A stretch of DNA of 64,000 nt from Hymenoscyphus infarciens (taxonomy: Eukaryota > Ascomycota > Leotiomycetes > Helotiales > Helotiaceae), in contig LLCB01000011.1 in NCBI GenBank assembly GCA_001414345.1, positions 310,001 through 374,000 of the forward strand. The letters run 5' to 3'. The notes beneath the pieces are model-generated. The model was not told the DNA's origin. It saw only the letters and a list, made by a program, of their open reading frames with translations, and did not search any database. Made by a program: the position numbers and the translations under genes. Position 1 is the stretch's first letter. Each line of letters opens with the position of its first letter. Below are positions 46,901 to 60,089 of the stretch, piece by piece.

Positions 46901-49900
46901 GGAATATCTGGAGAGTGGCAAATTCAATAATTGGATCAAACCATCTGATCTGGAAGCTTTCACCGGCTCATCCATCACGGCAGCTTCACCCCACACTCTA
47001 AGCATCCCTGTGCATCTCCAAAGTCCCTGGGAACTATCCCCCCCTTTAACTGTCTGTCATGTGCAAGGGTAGTTTGGCTGTAAAAATGTCTGTGCGTCTA
47101 CAGAGGGGAATAGAAACAATCTGGGCATGGGTCTCGCCTGAGACAAAGGGGCGATTTGGACGAAACGGGGTTAGCGAACCTTGAAGCTGAGGAATTCTCA
47201 TATCCTAATCTAGCTGGCTCAGTAGAACGAACGTTGAATTAAAGAGCCTTGGGGGGTGACTGTGCTGAGTGATGACCTATCCGAAATTTGAAAGGTTGCA
47301 GACGTACCCTGACGAGGTGAGCAAATTCAACAAAAACTGCGCAGGCTGCTGACCGCATCGTTTTCCGTAGAGGCGTGGACCTTCTTGTCCAGCGTGGCAG
47401 CCTCGGCCCTTCGCTAGGAAAGACTCAGGGGAGTGGTGTTAAGTAAATGTCGATCATGTTACCCTTGTCCGTAGGGTCGATTTTATGCGCTCGTTTCCAA
47501 AATCCAAATGACGGAGACCATTCCCAAGTCCCTGTTATCCGGTCTAACACATGAGAGCATTCTTCCATAGCCAATCATATGCTTGACCTCGCGCATAATA
47601 TCCGAGAGCTGGGTCTCACAACTTGCGCAAGGGTTGCTAAGATTTGAACGTTTTCTCCTTACGAAAACGTCTGATCGTTGCTGTGCGGGGGTCTTCAGGT
47701 GTCACTTTTAAAAGCTTCCGCAAGACAAAAAAGCCTCGTGGCCCCGAATTGATACTAGATTGGGACAAGCTTTGGGGGAGACGGCCAAGTCTGTATTTTG
47801 TGCCACATCCCCCTCCCACATTCCACACGTTGCAGTCGTGTTCTGGAAGTTCGTTTTCCTCCTGAAGCGGGTCGACCAAGGTGGCACAGACGCCAACCTT
47901 CTCCCTGGAAACAAAAATTTCAGCCTGAATGGTTCAACAAGATATATAGGGGTCCCATACTTGGGACCAGCAGCAATGCAAGTGACCGCGTGGTGCGGTG
48001 CTTCTTTTGCTCAGCAAATGTTGCTGCTCCAAGGCCCGATTGGGTAATTGATGTTGGGTCGTATCTGACGTCTGACCGCTGGCAAAGTGCACTGCTCCAA
48101 CACCCCAAGCTCGGCTCGCAAGCCTTTGCCCTCCATTGGACAGCAGATCAAGTGCAGACTATGTTGGAAAAATGCGACTGATTTTCAAGGGCGTAATTCG
48201 CGATTCGTAAGTTAGACGGCCTCAAAATTGTTTCTGGGTGTTGGACGAAAGAGATGAATGATGATGTGCATGGTTGGCGGCACGGCTCCGGCGCAAGGAC
48301 CGCTTGTATTCCCATGGCCAGTTAAAGTAAAAGCTGGTAAGCTAAAGCCATTGAGCGTCCAGTGTGGCGCTCTCTTCTCTCTTGTCCGCGGCGTAAGAGC
48401 TCGGTATCTTGCCGGCAGGAAATCTTGAAACTCTTAAGTACTGTAAAATGATATCCATACATCCTTATCCTTATCCATATCCTCGACGGTTGCACTCGGC
48501 TATCAGTCCATCACCGTGCAGGCAGAATCCCCTGTTCCAGGGCCCTCATCCTTCTGCAGAGGAGTTCGACGAGACCTTGCGAGTGGACACTACACAAGTC
48601 GCTCCGTTTCCAATCGCTTTTGGATTTGAACCGCTGATCTCATCTTGGTTTGTACTTCGCAACTTCGCAAGTTCGCAACCACTCCACTCCACAGGGTCGA
48701 GATGATGGCGGCGCTGAACGCTACGCCAGTGGACATGTCCCGAGTAGCGGCTGTGAAACACCTGCTGGCAAAATGAACAGAGAAACACGCTTCCATCTCG
48801 CCAACGCCAACAGGAAGAGCCCGCCCGGCTGTATCAAAACTCGCAGGTGATATTTCGAGACTTGATTCGGATCAACCGCTCACTCGCTCTAGCGCCCGTG
48901 GCTGAACGTGGGACACGAGTTTTCAACCAAGGCTTTTTATTGCCTTTTTCCACCACTCCACCTGGTCCCAAATCTCGACGCTTGACACACGGTGGTTGTA
49001 CCTTATTCGGCGAGATGACAAGTCACCAGCAACTCCGCGATCTGCATTCGTGATTGAAATCATCTCACCCATCTTGTCAAATCCTAGATCCCCGAAGTTG
49101 GCGATAGAGGCGTGGCATTTTCGGTCCTCTTGTATTAATAAATCTTTGGTCCAAGTCTCGGGTGCAATACACTCGCATGCCGCATCCTGCTACTTAACCC
49201 CTTGCCGTCACCATGAATAACCCCCATGCAGGCTGGGGTGCGCCGTGTTGCAGCTTTGCGATTGCAACCTTCTAAGTTGTGGGGGGCGCCTTCCACAATA
49301 ATGCTTTGGGGTGTTGAATAAGACGATATCACAGTCCCATTAAAATACTCATCACTGTATCAATCTCTCATTGGCTTGCGTATCGGAGTCGTGGAACACG
49401 CAAAACTTTGCTCTGTATCGCGCATAGGGAATTCCACCAGGAAGCCACCGGTAGTTTGAGTTCCCTCATCCTTCTTAGCCTAGGTCTCGTCGATCTCAGG
49501 ATTTCACTCCCAGGAAACACTTTCATGCTCCGACGACGCTCGTTCGGGAAGCTGGTTCGCACAAGCCAAATTTGTGTTGCAAAAAGTGCCTGCTTAGATG
49601 ATGCAATGAGCCGGCGCAGTTGGATTAGGTCCCTTGTGGAAGGCCTAATATAGTGGGTTATTTTGAGTTTGGAACTCCTTGATTAGTTGGCGAGGATAGT
49701 ACAGTTTTGAACTTCCTTGATGTTTGAACATGTCGGTGCTATATTACACCAAGGGGTCGTGTCGTAACGAGGTTAGAGCGTATGTAAATGCGGTGTTGTG
49801 TTGGCTTGATGGTTGGCTCCAGTGAAAAGAACCGTGAGCAAGCCTACGACTTGGTAGATCCTCATCCTCTACAGCTTTAAGGACGCAATTGTTTTTTCTC

Positions 49901-52057
49901 GCGGCGCACAAATTTCGTAGTCTCACAACCATCCACAACCATCCACAGCAAACCACTCCACACGTACACAGCGCAGATGATGGGGCGAGTACGCGGTATT
50001 ACGAGGATCCTGTCGCCCGCCATGGCATCGTCTTTTGCCTTTCGCAAGTCTCGACCATTTCGATCCCGATTCACTTTACCGTAGACCCCCATAGCCCACT
50101 CGTGGGCCATGGCGGGTTTTCTCAGCTGTCGGTGAGGGGTTTTCACGATGTGCATTTTTCTGTGCAGCCTCTGTCCGGCCTCTTCGGAGATGGTGTTGAC
50201 TTTTGCGAGGCTGGGAAAATACTGGGAAGCGCCGCAGAATATTTGGTTGAAAAGTCGGGTTGTCTGCTGCAGGCGTACTTGTAAGGTTACCGCTGTTCGC
50301 TCCATCTTGCATCCTTTTGGCTTTGTGACTGGTCCCCCCACAAATGTTTCTCGCATACACTGCTGTATGGAGTAAATTTTTACTGTACACTGGGTCATAG
50401 CTGGCTGAGGTGATGCTGCAGCAAAGAGTAGAAAGAAACTAGAGCTCAGCCACGGCAATGCGTAAGACTTCGGCAGCTAAGGACGGTGTGTGTATGGAGT
50501 ATGGACACGGCAGACAGTGGCTGCATATGATCTGGCGTGCTAGGCTAGCATACTCATAACTTGGTACTCCGTATTGTTGGCATATTGGACAAGTTGCAAC
50601 CTTTAACAGTGCTGCGAGTCAGCCAACCCCTCCATCGCGGAAGCTGTTGATAGGTAGTTGTTTGTTTGGGTGGATAGATTTCTGATCTCGTAGATGATGA
50701 ACCTTTCGATCAAAAGGATATTGGCGACTGGACACTATTCTGGACAGACACGATCCTGTGCGTTGCGTTGCGTTGCTTCCGGGGCCCGGGAAGCAAATGC
50801 TGTGTGTCTGACCAGGGAAACATGGTTTCCTGTTGAAATTGTCTGCTCTCGCTCTGCTCCTCGCCTTGCAATTGATGGATGTGCAGAAACGCAAATAGAT
50901 GCGGGTTGACGGCAGAACTTTCAACACACCACCGCTGGATGACAGCGCGCGGGAGACCTAGCTGGAGCTTGAAATTCTCTTCCCCATTCACCCCTCCCCT
51001 TCCCTCCTCTCCTCATCCACCTCCTCATCCACCTCCTCCCCACCCCAGAGCCTGCATTTTCGTGGGTCGCGGATTTCTATCTCTGACAAGTGTCTGCGAC
51101 AACGCGCGCTCCAAGCGGTCTGGCAACTCGTGGAAAGGGAGGGGAAGGTAGCGCAGCCTTGAGAATTGGAAGTTTGAAAAGGTCGGGTCGTGTGCTGAAT
51201 GGGAGAATGGAGGCGTAACAGCAACCGCATATCACATCACGCTGACTGACTCCTTTTACTGTCCAGCTCGTGCTCCCTGGAATGGCTCGTCTTTTGCCCT
51301 GGCCTGGCCTGGCCTGGCCTTTCTCGTTGCTCTCCATCCGCCATCGGCTGCGGTCACAAAACAAGGGGAAGACAAGCTGATAAGTATGATATGCGCGGTG
51401 CTCCATAATCAATCTGGATGAAGGACTCGTTGCTGCGTTTCGTTTGTCTCAACAAGCTGTGCTTGCTGTCCTGCCACTTCCTCGGATCATTTGATATTGA
51501 GATTGATATCTTGAATTTCCAACGTCAGGGCAGAATGATCAGGCTCTTGTCGTATGGGCCGAAGTTGGAGGAGAGATGACTTTCTCCTGGTTCGAAGGCA
51601 TACGAAGGGGGCTAGAAAAGCCGAGATGAAGGTTTCGAGGTCGGGCTGCTTATCGATAAGGTGTTGGCGTTGGCGGGGCGGGGTAGCTTGGTTGTTTCTC
51701 AGAGACGGGACTCGACGGGGACAGGTAGGTAGATTGTAGGGAGAAGATATACTCCTATGCATGGCATCAATTAGGTTCCCTTGCGCTTTTCCCATCCAAT
51801 CCGTTGTCTTTGGAGCGACGGTGTCTTCTTTGATATTTGGTCGGAGTTCTACTGTTCAACTATTGTACCTATATGGTATTGGTAGTCAAAAATGGCATGG
51901 CGTTAACTCGGAGCTTTTGGACCGACCTGGTGGACGCTTTGTATGGGACGTCAAGGTCCTTTTGTACTTACTCTTTGTATCCCAGTGCGCTTTCTATTCG
52001 TAAACATGAACCCGAGACAACGTCGCATCACCCATTGATTCTCCAATCCCAATCGCT
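43919..52057. other. 8 kb region without a recognisable gene
   Basis: Many short open frames on both strands, none with a motif I can support and none that could be joined into a family. Simple repeats include GGGTCT/GGGTGT units near 46258, CTTATCC near 48465 and CCACAACCAT near 49928. TACTCCGTA-type 9-mers recur. It may hold leaders, non-coding transcripts or genes too diverged to recognise. Confidence 0.4.
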
Positions 52058-53947
52058 ATGTCTTCAGATCCTCCACCACCAGCTCCCCCGACTATTTCTC
52101 TGCCTATGCAGAGCCAGGTGGATGGAAGCACCGGTAGACCCCTCAGTCCCCACGACGATGTAAGCTTCCAAGGACCCCTCAATTCCTTCCTACTGATGGT
52201 AGCATCCTGTGTCGATATCACTGACACCAAGAGAAAGGGACATTCCAGTGCCAGCGACAGCGAATACCAGCATGCACTCGAGGTAGGTCTCTCTATCTTC
52301 AAGAATACCAAGAATATCCTACTAATTTCGAGTCTTATAGGTCGTCTTCGATCCTCAAAATGCCCACCGCCGGAAATCATCCCTAGTAGCCTCCGAAAAT
52401 CCAGTGCCGCATGGGAAAACCGATTGTTTCGTACATTCTATGCTAGAAAGCCAGCGGAAACTAGGAGGAGGTTCAAACAATAAAAGTCTGCAAGGCATTG
52501 CTGAATCCTTAGCCAGCGATTCCAATGGGGACGGTGCGGAAGATGATTTAGAGGACACGAGTACGACATCCGGTCAGGAAGACGAGCAATCGTGGAAAAA
52601 TCGAGTCGCCTCCAAACACATCAAGCAAAAGGCGGCCAGCAAAGAGCAAATGCAGATCCAGCAAGGTCATGATATAACTGCTGTGCATAGCCGTCTACTC
52701 ACCAAAAAGCAGCTGTCGGATATGGCGTGGGGTGTCCGAGAACTAAGCAAGCGCTTGGGGAGTATTAGGTTGAAGCTCAAAGTTAAGACAGTCTTTCTTC
52801 TCACCAAAGTATACGACGAGGGTCTCATACAGAATACCAGGGAAATTGTCAAGTGGCTATTAAGTCCGGATCGAGAGGTCAGGTACACCGTCTACGTGGA
52901 GAACACTTTGAAAGAAAACAAGAAATTCAACGCGGCAAGTCTGTTGGCCGAGGTTGACGAAGAGTATTCCAAGAAAGGAATCAGCCAAGAAGAGAAAAGG
53001 TTAGATAGGAGGTTGCGATACTGGACCAACGAAATGTGCAGGACAAGACCACACACCTTCGACTTTATAGTCACATTGGGTGGGGATGGTACAGTTCTAT
53101 ACGCAAGTTGGCTTTTCCAGCGTATAGTACCGCCAGTCTTAAGTTTTGCACTCGGAAGTCTGGGGTTTTTGACGAAATTCGACTACAATGACTTCAAGGG
53201 TACATTAACGTCTGCTTTTAAGGATGGTGTCACTATAAGTTTACGGTTACGCTTTGAGGGGACAGTCATGCGAAGCCAGAATAAGCGGAAAGTTGTTACT
53301 GGCGGAGAGGCCCAAGACGATGAAATCGATAGGAGCAGAGATCTAGTAGAGGAGCTGGTTGGGGAAGAGCAAGGAGATGAGAGAACCCATCGTCCAGATG
53401 GGACATATGAAATTTTGAATGACATTGTCGTCGATCGTGGTCCAAATCCAAGTAAGTCGCCATCTTCAACATCAAACTCGATGCTAATCACCCGACAGCA
53501 ATGTCTTCCACCGAAATTTTTGGAGACGATGAACACTTCACATCTGTTGCAGCTGATGGTGTGTGCATAGCAACACCAACCGGATCAACAGCCTACAATC
53601 TTGGAGCCGGAGGGTCCCTTTGCCATCCTGAAAATCCAGTCATCTTAGTTACAGCTATTTGTGCCCACACTTTATCCTTCCGGCCCATCATATTACCTGA
53701 TACAATCGTCCTTCGAGTTGGTGTTCCCTACGATGCGAGAGCCAGTAGCTGGGCTAGTTTCGATGGACGGGAAAGAGTTGAATTGAGACCTGGAGATTAT
53801 GTCACCATCAGTGCGAGCAGATATCCATTTGCAAATGTCATGCAGCAGGGGAGAAGATCTGAGGATTGGGTTAATAGCATCAGTGGCAAGCTTGGCTGGA
53901 ACTCTCGCCAAAGACAATCGCAAAAGAACTACAAAGAGTGGAAGTAG
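52058..53947 (+). CDS. NAD(+) kinase, three exons
   Basis: Phosphorylates NAD to NADP using ATP (cytosolic Utr1-type by length and domain). Exons are 52058-52282, 52341-53451 and 53499-53947, total 1785 nt, 594 residues. The introns are 58 and 47 nt, GT-AG, with CTAATT/CTAATC branches. Catalytic core: FIVTLGGDGTVLYAS (the GGDGT motif near residues 322-326), then LGSLGFLTKFDY, FGDDEHFTSVAADG, and ATPTGSTAYNLGAGGS, the conserved Gly-rich loop. The N-terminal 200 residues are Ser/Asp-rich and poorly conserved, as in other fungal NAD kinases. A charged insertion (GEAQDDEIDRSRD) interrupts the core before the second junction. The paralogous mitochondrial Pos5 type is shorter and would need a targeting peptide, which I do not see. 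Confidence 0.93.
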
Positions 53948-54680
53948 GTGGCTATTCGTTATTTTATAATCGCGAGATATTCACGGAAATATCGGAGCAG
54001 GGGGGGGGGGGATAATAGAAATAATGAGAAATTTTGAACACCAGCTTTCATTCCACTTTGTGATTAGAACCATCATACAGTGGTTGAGACCATCTGTCAT
54101 TGCTACGAGTATACTGACTTAACTTTGGTTGTGCCAAAGAGGCCCGAGAAAACGAAGTTATTATCCTAGGCTATTTGGGAGAAGGGAGAATATCTTTAGA
54201 GTAATGAATTAAAAGATGGAACTGAATGGCCGAGACTCTGAGACAAACTTGGTGGTTTCTTCTTGGTGTTGAAGAACACCTGCGCAGACAAGGCACAGTG
54301 CAACTTGTTAAATGCACAACGTCTTCAATATCCTTGAACCACGTCATAGTTCTTCTGCGTATCCCTTCTCTTTCTATATCTCCAAAAGTTCTTGGACAAT
54401 TTCTTATTATGCCAGACCCTTGGGGGAAACCAAGACAGCGACACCCACCTGGTTCTCTCGGACGTTTTCAGATACTGCTTATTATTTTAGCTTTATTTTA
54501 CTCTAGACCTTTTTGCACAATTTAAGGCTAGGTAAGTTCAAGTAGTGTGATGACCTAAGCTTTAGCTTACAAAGGAGCAGAGATTTATGTTCTATTGCTC
54601 CTGCGCCAATGTTTGGTTGGTTTGTGTCTATCGTTCCTTCTCATTCCAACTTCACAAAAAGGTCTTCTCCGTCTACACCG

Positions 54681-54845
54681 TACCTAGGTAGTGGGATAAC
54701 TATCTCCTTCGTGCCTACCCCGTAATAATTTGATATCCTGGTTTAATTTTGAATGTCGTACCTATAGACCTTCTACCTAGGTATCTCTCTGGGTCTGGGT
54801 TTGGGGTTGGTCGTACCTGCCACATAGGAATTCGACACCTAGGTA
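54681..54845. promoter_or_regulatory. three TACCTAGGTA palindromes
   Basis: Exact palindrome TACCTAGGTA at 54681 and 54774, and ACCTAGGTA at 54837. Clustering within 165 bases upstream of the RING gene suggests a binding site; no factor is assigned. Confidence 0.35.
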
Positions 54846-56971
54846 GGTTCTGTGGGTACTTTAACTCGTCAGATATTCCCAAAGGCAAACTTGCTATTAG
54901 AGATTCGAGAATTTTTGCTTCCCATGTTCCCCCGTATCTACCATCCAGGAATTTGTGTTCTGGTTTTCTGAAGGTGTCTGAAGACGCGGACATTTATTAT
55001 CTGCTAAGCACGTTGAGGGTGGTTCCTCCCCTCAGCAGGCCAGACTGACTCCCCGAGCAGTTGACTGGGCGATGAAGTTCTTTCCAGGTTGGAGCTTGAT
55101 GTGATTTTCTGCTTTTTTCGGTGTTCGGGGTTTTCCTTTGCGAGGAGAAGGTATTTAGATATGGACTTGAACTTGTGGACCTACTTCATCCTTTGAGTTC
55201 TTTCTTGGATTGCTAGCACTCACTATTCTGCTTTCACCCCTTTGGTTGGCTATTTCTCTCCCGCTGTTTTGTTTTACTGCTTTTGATTCTTCTTTTGAGT
55301 TTTTTCAGTTGTGAAGAACACTTAGTGGCGTAATTGCAAGGCAAGCCCTTCCTAGGTGATCTTCACGTCAGGCCTTAGTCTCTGAACTCCTCTCTTTCTC
55401 TCCCAGCAGTTCTGAGCGCTCTTTTCTCATCTAAAAGACCCAGTTAGACTGTGCTCACTGCCCCGCTTGTGGCTATTCCTAATCTTCGTATACCTTCTTT
55501 ACTAAAGAACTTCTCCCAAAAACCCCTTTTTATTCCTCGCGAAGTATAGAATATTGCCGATGCTTTTTTTGTCCTTTACTTGAGTTCGCTTGACTCTTAT
55601 TACAAATCTTCCCGACTCACTTACACACTCTATAATAGTCATATCACGTGCGCGGAAAAACTGCGGCTCTGCCTTCTTATTTCACTGTTGTCGCCTTCAG
55701 TTTCGAACCTAAACCTCGTCAACCCGCAACCAAATTATGAACAGCTCAAACTTTAATGTCCAAACTCACCTACTGGAGTATTGGAGGTGAGTCAACAATT
55801 CCCAGTCGAGTCCAGGTTCATATTACCCCGCTTGTCCGTGGTTTCGACGTCAGTAGCTATACTAACTGTGGGCTTCTTTCTCAGGTTCAACATATGAAGA
55901 AATGCCATTGGAAAAGCTAAATATTTGCCAAGCAATACAACCCCTCTCTTGAGGAATTCACTGTTCACACAGCAGCCCCTTTTTATCAAGCGACAAATCC
56001 AAACTCCAATCAGGTATGCCAACAAATCATTTGTCTGCTCCATGCTTCTTTCTCGAGTTGTATCCAGGTAACAAGTAGCTTTGGGAAAGATCTTTCTCCT
56101 CCCTGTTGTCTGCGGTTCTCTATTGTTGTGTTTCAGCAACCTCTGAAGTCTGAGAGTTTCAATCCATACTTCACGCTTTCAGTTTTATAAATGTCAAATT
56201 CACTTCATCGCAAAACAAGCTTGATATTTTACGCCTTAAGTTCAATCTTTTCTAGTTGTTAATGGCCAACAATACTATCCGTTTTTTCTACGCAAGTTCC
56301 ACCATAATAGTCTCGCACTAGTACTAATAGTACTTCTTTAACTTTCCATAATAGAAGAAACTATCCAGTACTTCGTTCCACAAAGACTTGCTACTTTACA
56401 AACTAATTTTCAGAGAACAGTTCAAATCTCGAACCTCAGTACAGCCCTCTCCTATTATCTGACGCCGCAGTGCAGCAGTCCCACATACCAACTGTTATTC
56501 TCATTGTCAACGATTGCACAATTGATCACAGTCACAAGTATCATCCAAGCCCCCTGGAGAGGGGCCTACAAAGACTCGTTCAAATCACAGTCACACTCAA
56601 CTTCTGCTGCCCCGCACCTCTCCAAATTCCATACTTGATAGCTCTGCTACAAGTTTACAACTCTAGTACATGCTAACAACATCTCGCGATTTATTTACGA
56701 TTCAGGGGAAACAACAAACGAAATACTTTTGGAACCAAGTTAATACATCACTCGCCAAAACTCCGGCACTGAATGCTTTGGCTCTTTCCAGTGATTAACA
56801 TCTTCCCCTCCATCGAAGCGGTGGGAATAATACCCTGAGCCACTCAGCAGATTCACCGAAACCGGTACGTATCTTTCCAGTCATCTCTATTCTTGATGAT
56901 TTCCCGACTTATACTGTTTGTGATTCCCAATCAGTCAGTTATGGAAGTCCACCCCTTCTCCTTCTTCTCTT

Positions 56972-56979
56972 CTATATAA
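56972..56979 (+). promoter_or_regulatory. TATA-like element
   Basis: CTATATAA followed about 40 bases later by a C/A-rich stretch (CAGCAACAACCAATCACAAC) typical of fungal 5' leaders. It is about 800 bases upstream of the RING gene start, so the leader would be long or contain introns. Confidence 0.35.
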
Positions 56980-57708
56980 CAAGGCAACTTCTCTTTCGTC
57001 CACGAGTCTCTCTTTAACCAGCAACAACCAATCACAACATCAAACACATATCACCAATAACAACACTTTCTTCTCACATCTTCTTACTTTTACTCAATCA
57101 CTTCTTCATTTAAACATTCCTAATCATCGAGAGCTCCAAGGTCTCAAGTCTTCCGTCTCAGAGCAAAAGGGTCAGTTGAGTGCTTTGCTTCATTCTTCGA
57201 GTCATTCATGTTCCCTCCCCTAAAGTTTCTTGTCCCTCGTGACTCCATTTTCCAAGCAGCACAGATGTGTCTGGGAATTTGAGTTATGAAGTCTTGGGAG
57301 CTGCTCATAGAGTTGCCCAACACACACTACTCCTTTTCGTAACTTTTTCCACTTTTCCAACTCTTCTGCTTCTCCAATTCTTTAAGAATCCGGAGTCATC
57401 ATGTCTCGTTCTCGGTCCCTCTTTATCCAGAGCTAGTAGCTTTAGGGAAAACAGAGGATGCAGAAATAATACGACAGAGTTATTTGCTTGAATCCTTACT
57501 AAATATCCGTCAGATAACCATTAGTGGCCCGATTCAACCATCATACCCCAGAATATTTCCGATTGCTTAGTCCCGATAAAGATTCGAAAGGATATAAATC
57601 GTCCTTTTTCTTAGGGCTTGAAGGCATACCCATTGAAAAGGGTACTTATTATTTTCATTTTCATGTTTCTTCTTTAAGTTGTTATTATTCCTTTTGCTAT
57701 GCTGCAGC

Positions 57709-57786
57709 ATGGATCCTCCAAACTCCTCACAAACAACAAATTCTGAAGCCATGCCAGTTGCACAGTTTCTCATTCCCCGACGATGA
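57709..57786 (+). other. 25-codon upstream ORF overlapping the RING gene start
   Basis: ATG at 57709 opens MDPPNSSQTTNSEAMPVAQF and ends at a TGA (57784-57786) that overlaps the ATG at 57783 (ATGA). It could tune translation of the main frame, or mark a mis-placed start. Confidence 0.4.
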
Positions 57787-59411
57787 CTACTTTGTCAGCA
57801 ACAAGACGCTCACCTCGCACAATCGCCAAATTCTGCTACAACTACCTGCTCTGCGATTCCGTTGAACTCACCGCCACACTTTTCTCCCTCGCTACATGCA
57901 CCGGTTGGTCCGCAGATCGAATATCAATCACTTTGGAAAGATCGTTCCCCATCAGGGTCTCTCCAGAGGCCATCTGGGATATCCAGGACCGTTGGATACG
58001 AACACGGAAACCTTTCGATTACGAGGATCGTGTAACGATGGGGTGGTTGATGGGGCAGATAGGGTTACATGTTTGTGAAATGGGGAGGTCTTTGAATATG
58101 ACACCGAGACCTATCTCGATTGTTTTTCAGCCTACTTGGAGTCCAAAGGTATGTTCTTCCTTTTCTCGTCCCCTTTATATACTTTTGGAAAGGTATGTTG
58201 GGACTTTGGAGTTGAGGTGGGAGTTGGTGTATCCAGGCTAATTTGAAAAGTAGAATAACCACGGTAAAGAACTCTGTCCTGGATTCTCTTCCCAATCTAG
58301 AGAAGAATCCAAAATCTGGATGATGAGAAAAAACAATCTTACGATGTACGGACTTCTCACACCGATCGAGGACCCTATCATCGAGAACTTCGGCCAACTC
58401 ATGCGCGATCTCATTGAAAAGGTTCTCCATCGATGGGCTATCGCCATGTTGAACCTCCTTGAAACCCAAGATTTGGAAAGACAATTTGCACCAATCAATG
58501 AGAAAGTGCAGGTTGACCTGATCATGAACTTCCTTCAGTATTTCCAAAGAAAGTACGAGAAGGTCTGGGGTTTCATGGAGGAGATTCGTGACGCTGAACT
58601 GGGAAATGGGTATTCGAATAGAGAACAAGCTGTTCATATTCACAGTACGGGATATGGTGCTAAAGTTCTTGTTGGACTTCTCATGGCAGATCGTCTTCAT
58701 GTTGTGGATAGGCTTCGTTTTGCCGAGAGAGCGAGAATTGGCTATCGAGAAGTGAAACCTGAAAACTTGAAGGCCAATTGCAAGGATTGCGCAATCTGTC
58801 AAGAGACCATTGGTGTGAAGCAGGCGGATACGGGGGAGGCTTCTGATGAGGTTGCTGTTGAGTTGGTGATATGTTGTGGTAATACTATTGGTATTACTTG
58901 CTTGCGGGAGTGGTTGAAGCCGCATGCTGGCAATGGACGCTGTCCTATTTGCAGACATCGGTTTTCAATGGCGTTCCGTGAGAAGCTCACGGAGGGGTTT
59001 GAGGACAAGGAATTGGCAGAGAAAAATGAAAAGAACTTGGTTCAACATTCTGTTATCGAGATTCGCAGTCCCACGCCCGAAAGCATGCCGGACCTTGAAG
59101 ATATCGAAGATGACCTCGAGGAAGAAGCTCAAATCTTCACCAGTGCCAGAGAACTCGATACCCGAACCCCGATCCAGAGAATTTCCGAAGCCGGTCCTTG
59201 GGTGTCACCTAACCTCATGATGTCAATCGAGCCAGAAGAAGACATCCATGATGATATGGAGGTAGAAGCCGATGAAGGAGTTAACACCCCAATGGAACTC
59301 GATACACCATCTCCCTCCTCCTCTGTCTCTTCCCTCACAGACATCTCAGACCTCGATATCCAACTCCGCATTGCTGAACAGGCTATTGAGATTGGCAGAG
59401 AACGTTCCTGA
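57783..59411 (+). CDS. RING-finger protein, putative E3 ubiquitin ligase
   Basis: Two exons, 57783-58148 and 58254-59411, total 1524 nt, 507 residues. The intron (105 nt) has a GTATGT donor and a GCTAAT branch 17 bases before the TAG acceptor, and the frame is kept (phase 0). The N-terminal 120 residues (FCYNYLLCDSVELTATLFSL, DIQDRWIRTRKPFDYED) are not a domain I know. The RING lies at about residues 300-357: CKDCAICQET, then VICCGNTIGITCLREWLKPH and CPICRHRF, giving the paired CxxC/CxxC arrangement with an insertion after the first pair. The C-terminal 150 residues are acidic with PEEDIHDDMEVEADEG and Ser/Thr-Pro motifs. An upstream 25-codon frame overlaps the start. Ubiquitin ligase activity is inferred from the RING only. 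Confidence 0.75.
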
Positions 59412-60089
59412 TTCACACGTCAACTGATGAAGGGAACATGAACATGCTTTTGAAGGATTCGTGGGAATGTAGGATAGTTGTGTAAGAATAGGGTGGAAGA
59501 TATTTGCGACGTTGCATCGATCGTTGGATTTACGCGGGCACTGGATCAAGAAGTGCTATTCGACATATAACGGCATCTACACGCATATTAGAATTACATT
59601 TCTTTTGTCCTTCTTTCACGGATTTATGGATGATGGCTTTACGGGATGCTTACTATACCAGCGAATGCTTTTGTTTACCTACTTCAATTCAAGATAAAAT
59701 CATAATGAACGATGAAAGCAATGTGAATTGAACAGCGCGCAAGTGATGTATTAATATCAAACCTTTAGAGCTTTAGCTCCAACCTAGAGAGAGCCAGACC
59801 GTGAAATTAAGGAAATCAGGATCGCTCCTTCTGACATCGAGAGCCCTAATCGAGATGTTTGAAATACGAAACAATTCATATTGAATAAGTCCAAGTTTAT
59901 GCGTCATTAGAGTCCAAATTCTTGACTATGAAACGAGGATGGCTCATGTCAATCACGTGGGAGGCTCTCAAGACTAGCCTAAGATTTGAGAGGCACTAAC
60001 CCAACGTAGCAAAAATGAAGGCTGTCAAAAAATTTAGGGCCCAAGAAAGTAAATCGCCCGGGCCAGTATCGTAGCTGTATTGTTCTCTA
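59412..60089. other. convergent intergenic region
   Basis: 3' flanks of the RING gene (+) and the next gene (-). No other feature seen. Confidence 0.4.

Larger units (their letters stand above)
53948..57782. other. 3.8 kb intergenic region and long leader of the RING gene
   Basis: No gene recognised. It contains a run of 12 G at 54000-54011, CCTAGGTA motifs, a long pyrimidine-rich tract (about 55100-55700) and a TATA-like site near 56972, followed by C/A-rich leader-like sequence. Confidence 0.45.

Noticed and set aside
49877..50458. 193-codon minus-strand frame starting with a hydrophobic, signal-peptide-like stretch
   Set aside because: The rest has no motif, cysteine pattern or splice support; such starts arise by chance.
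58149..58323. Apparent two-gene arrangement with an ATGA stop/start overlap at 58320 in the RING locus
   Set aside because: Using the TAG acceptor at 58253, preceded by a GCTAAT branch motif, joins both parts in one frame, so a single 507-residue gene explains the data better.
58065..58958. 297-codon minus-strand frame
   Set aside because: Shadow of the RING gene on the opposite strand; the plus strand carries the conserved RING cysteines.
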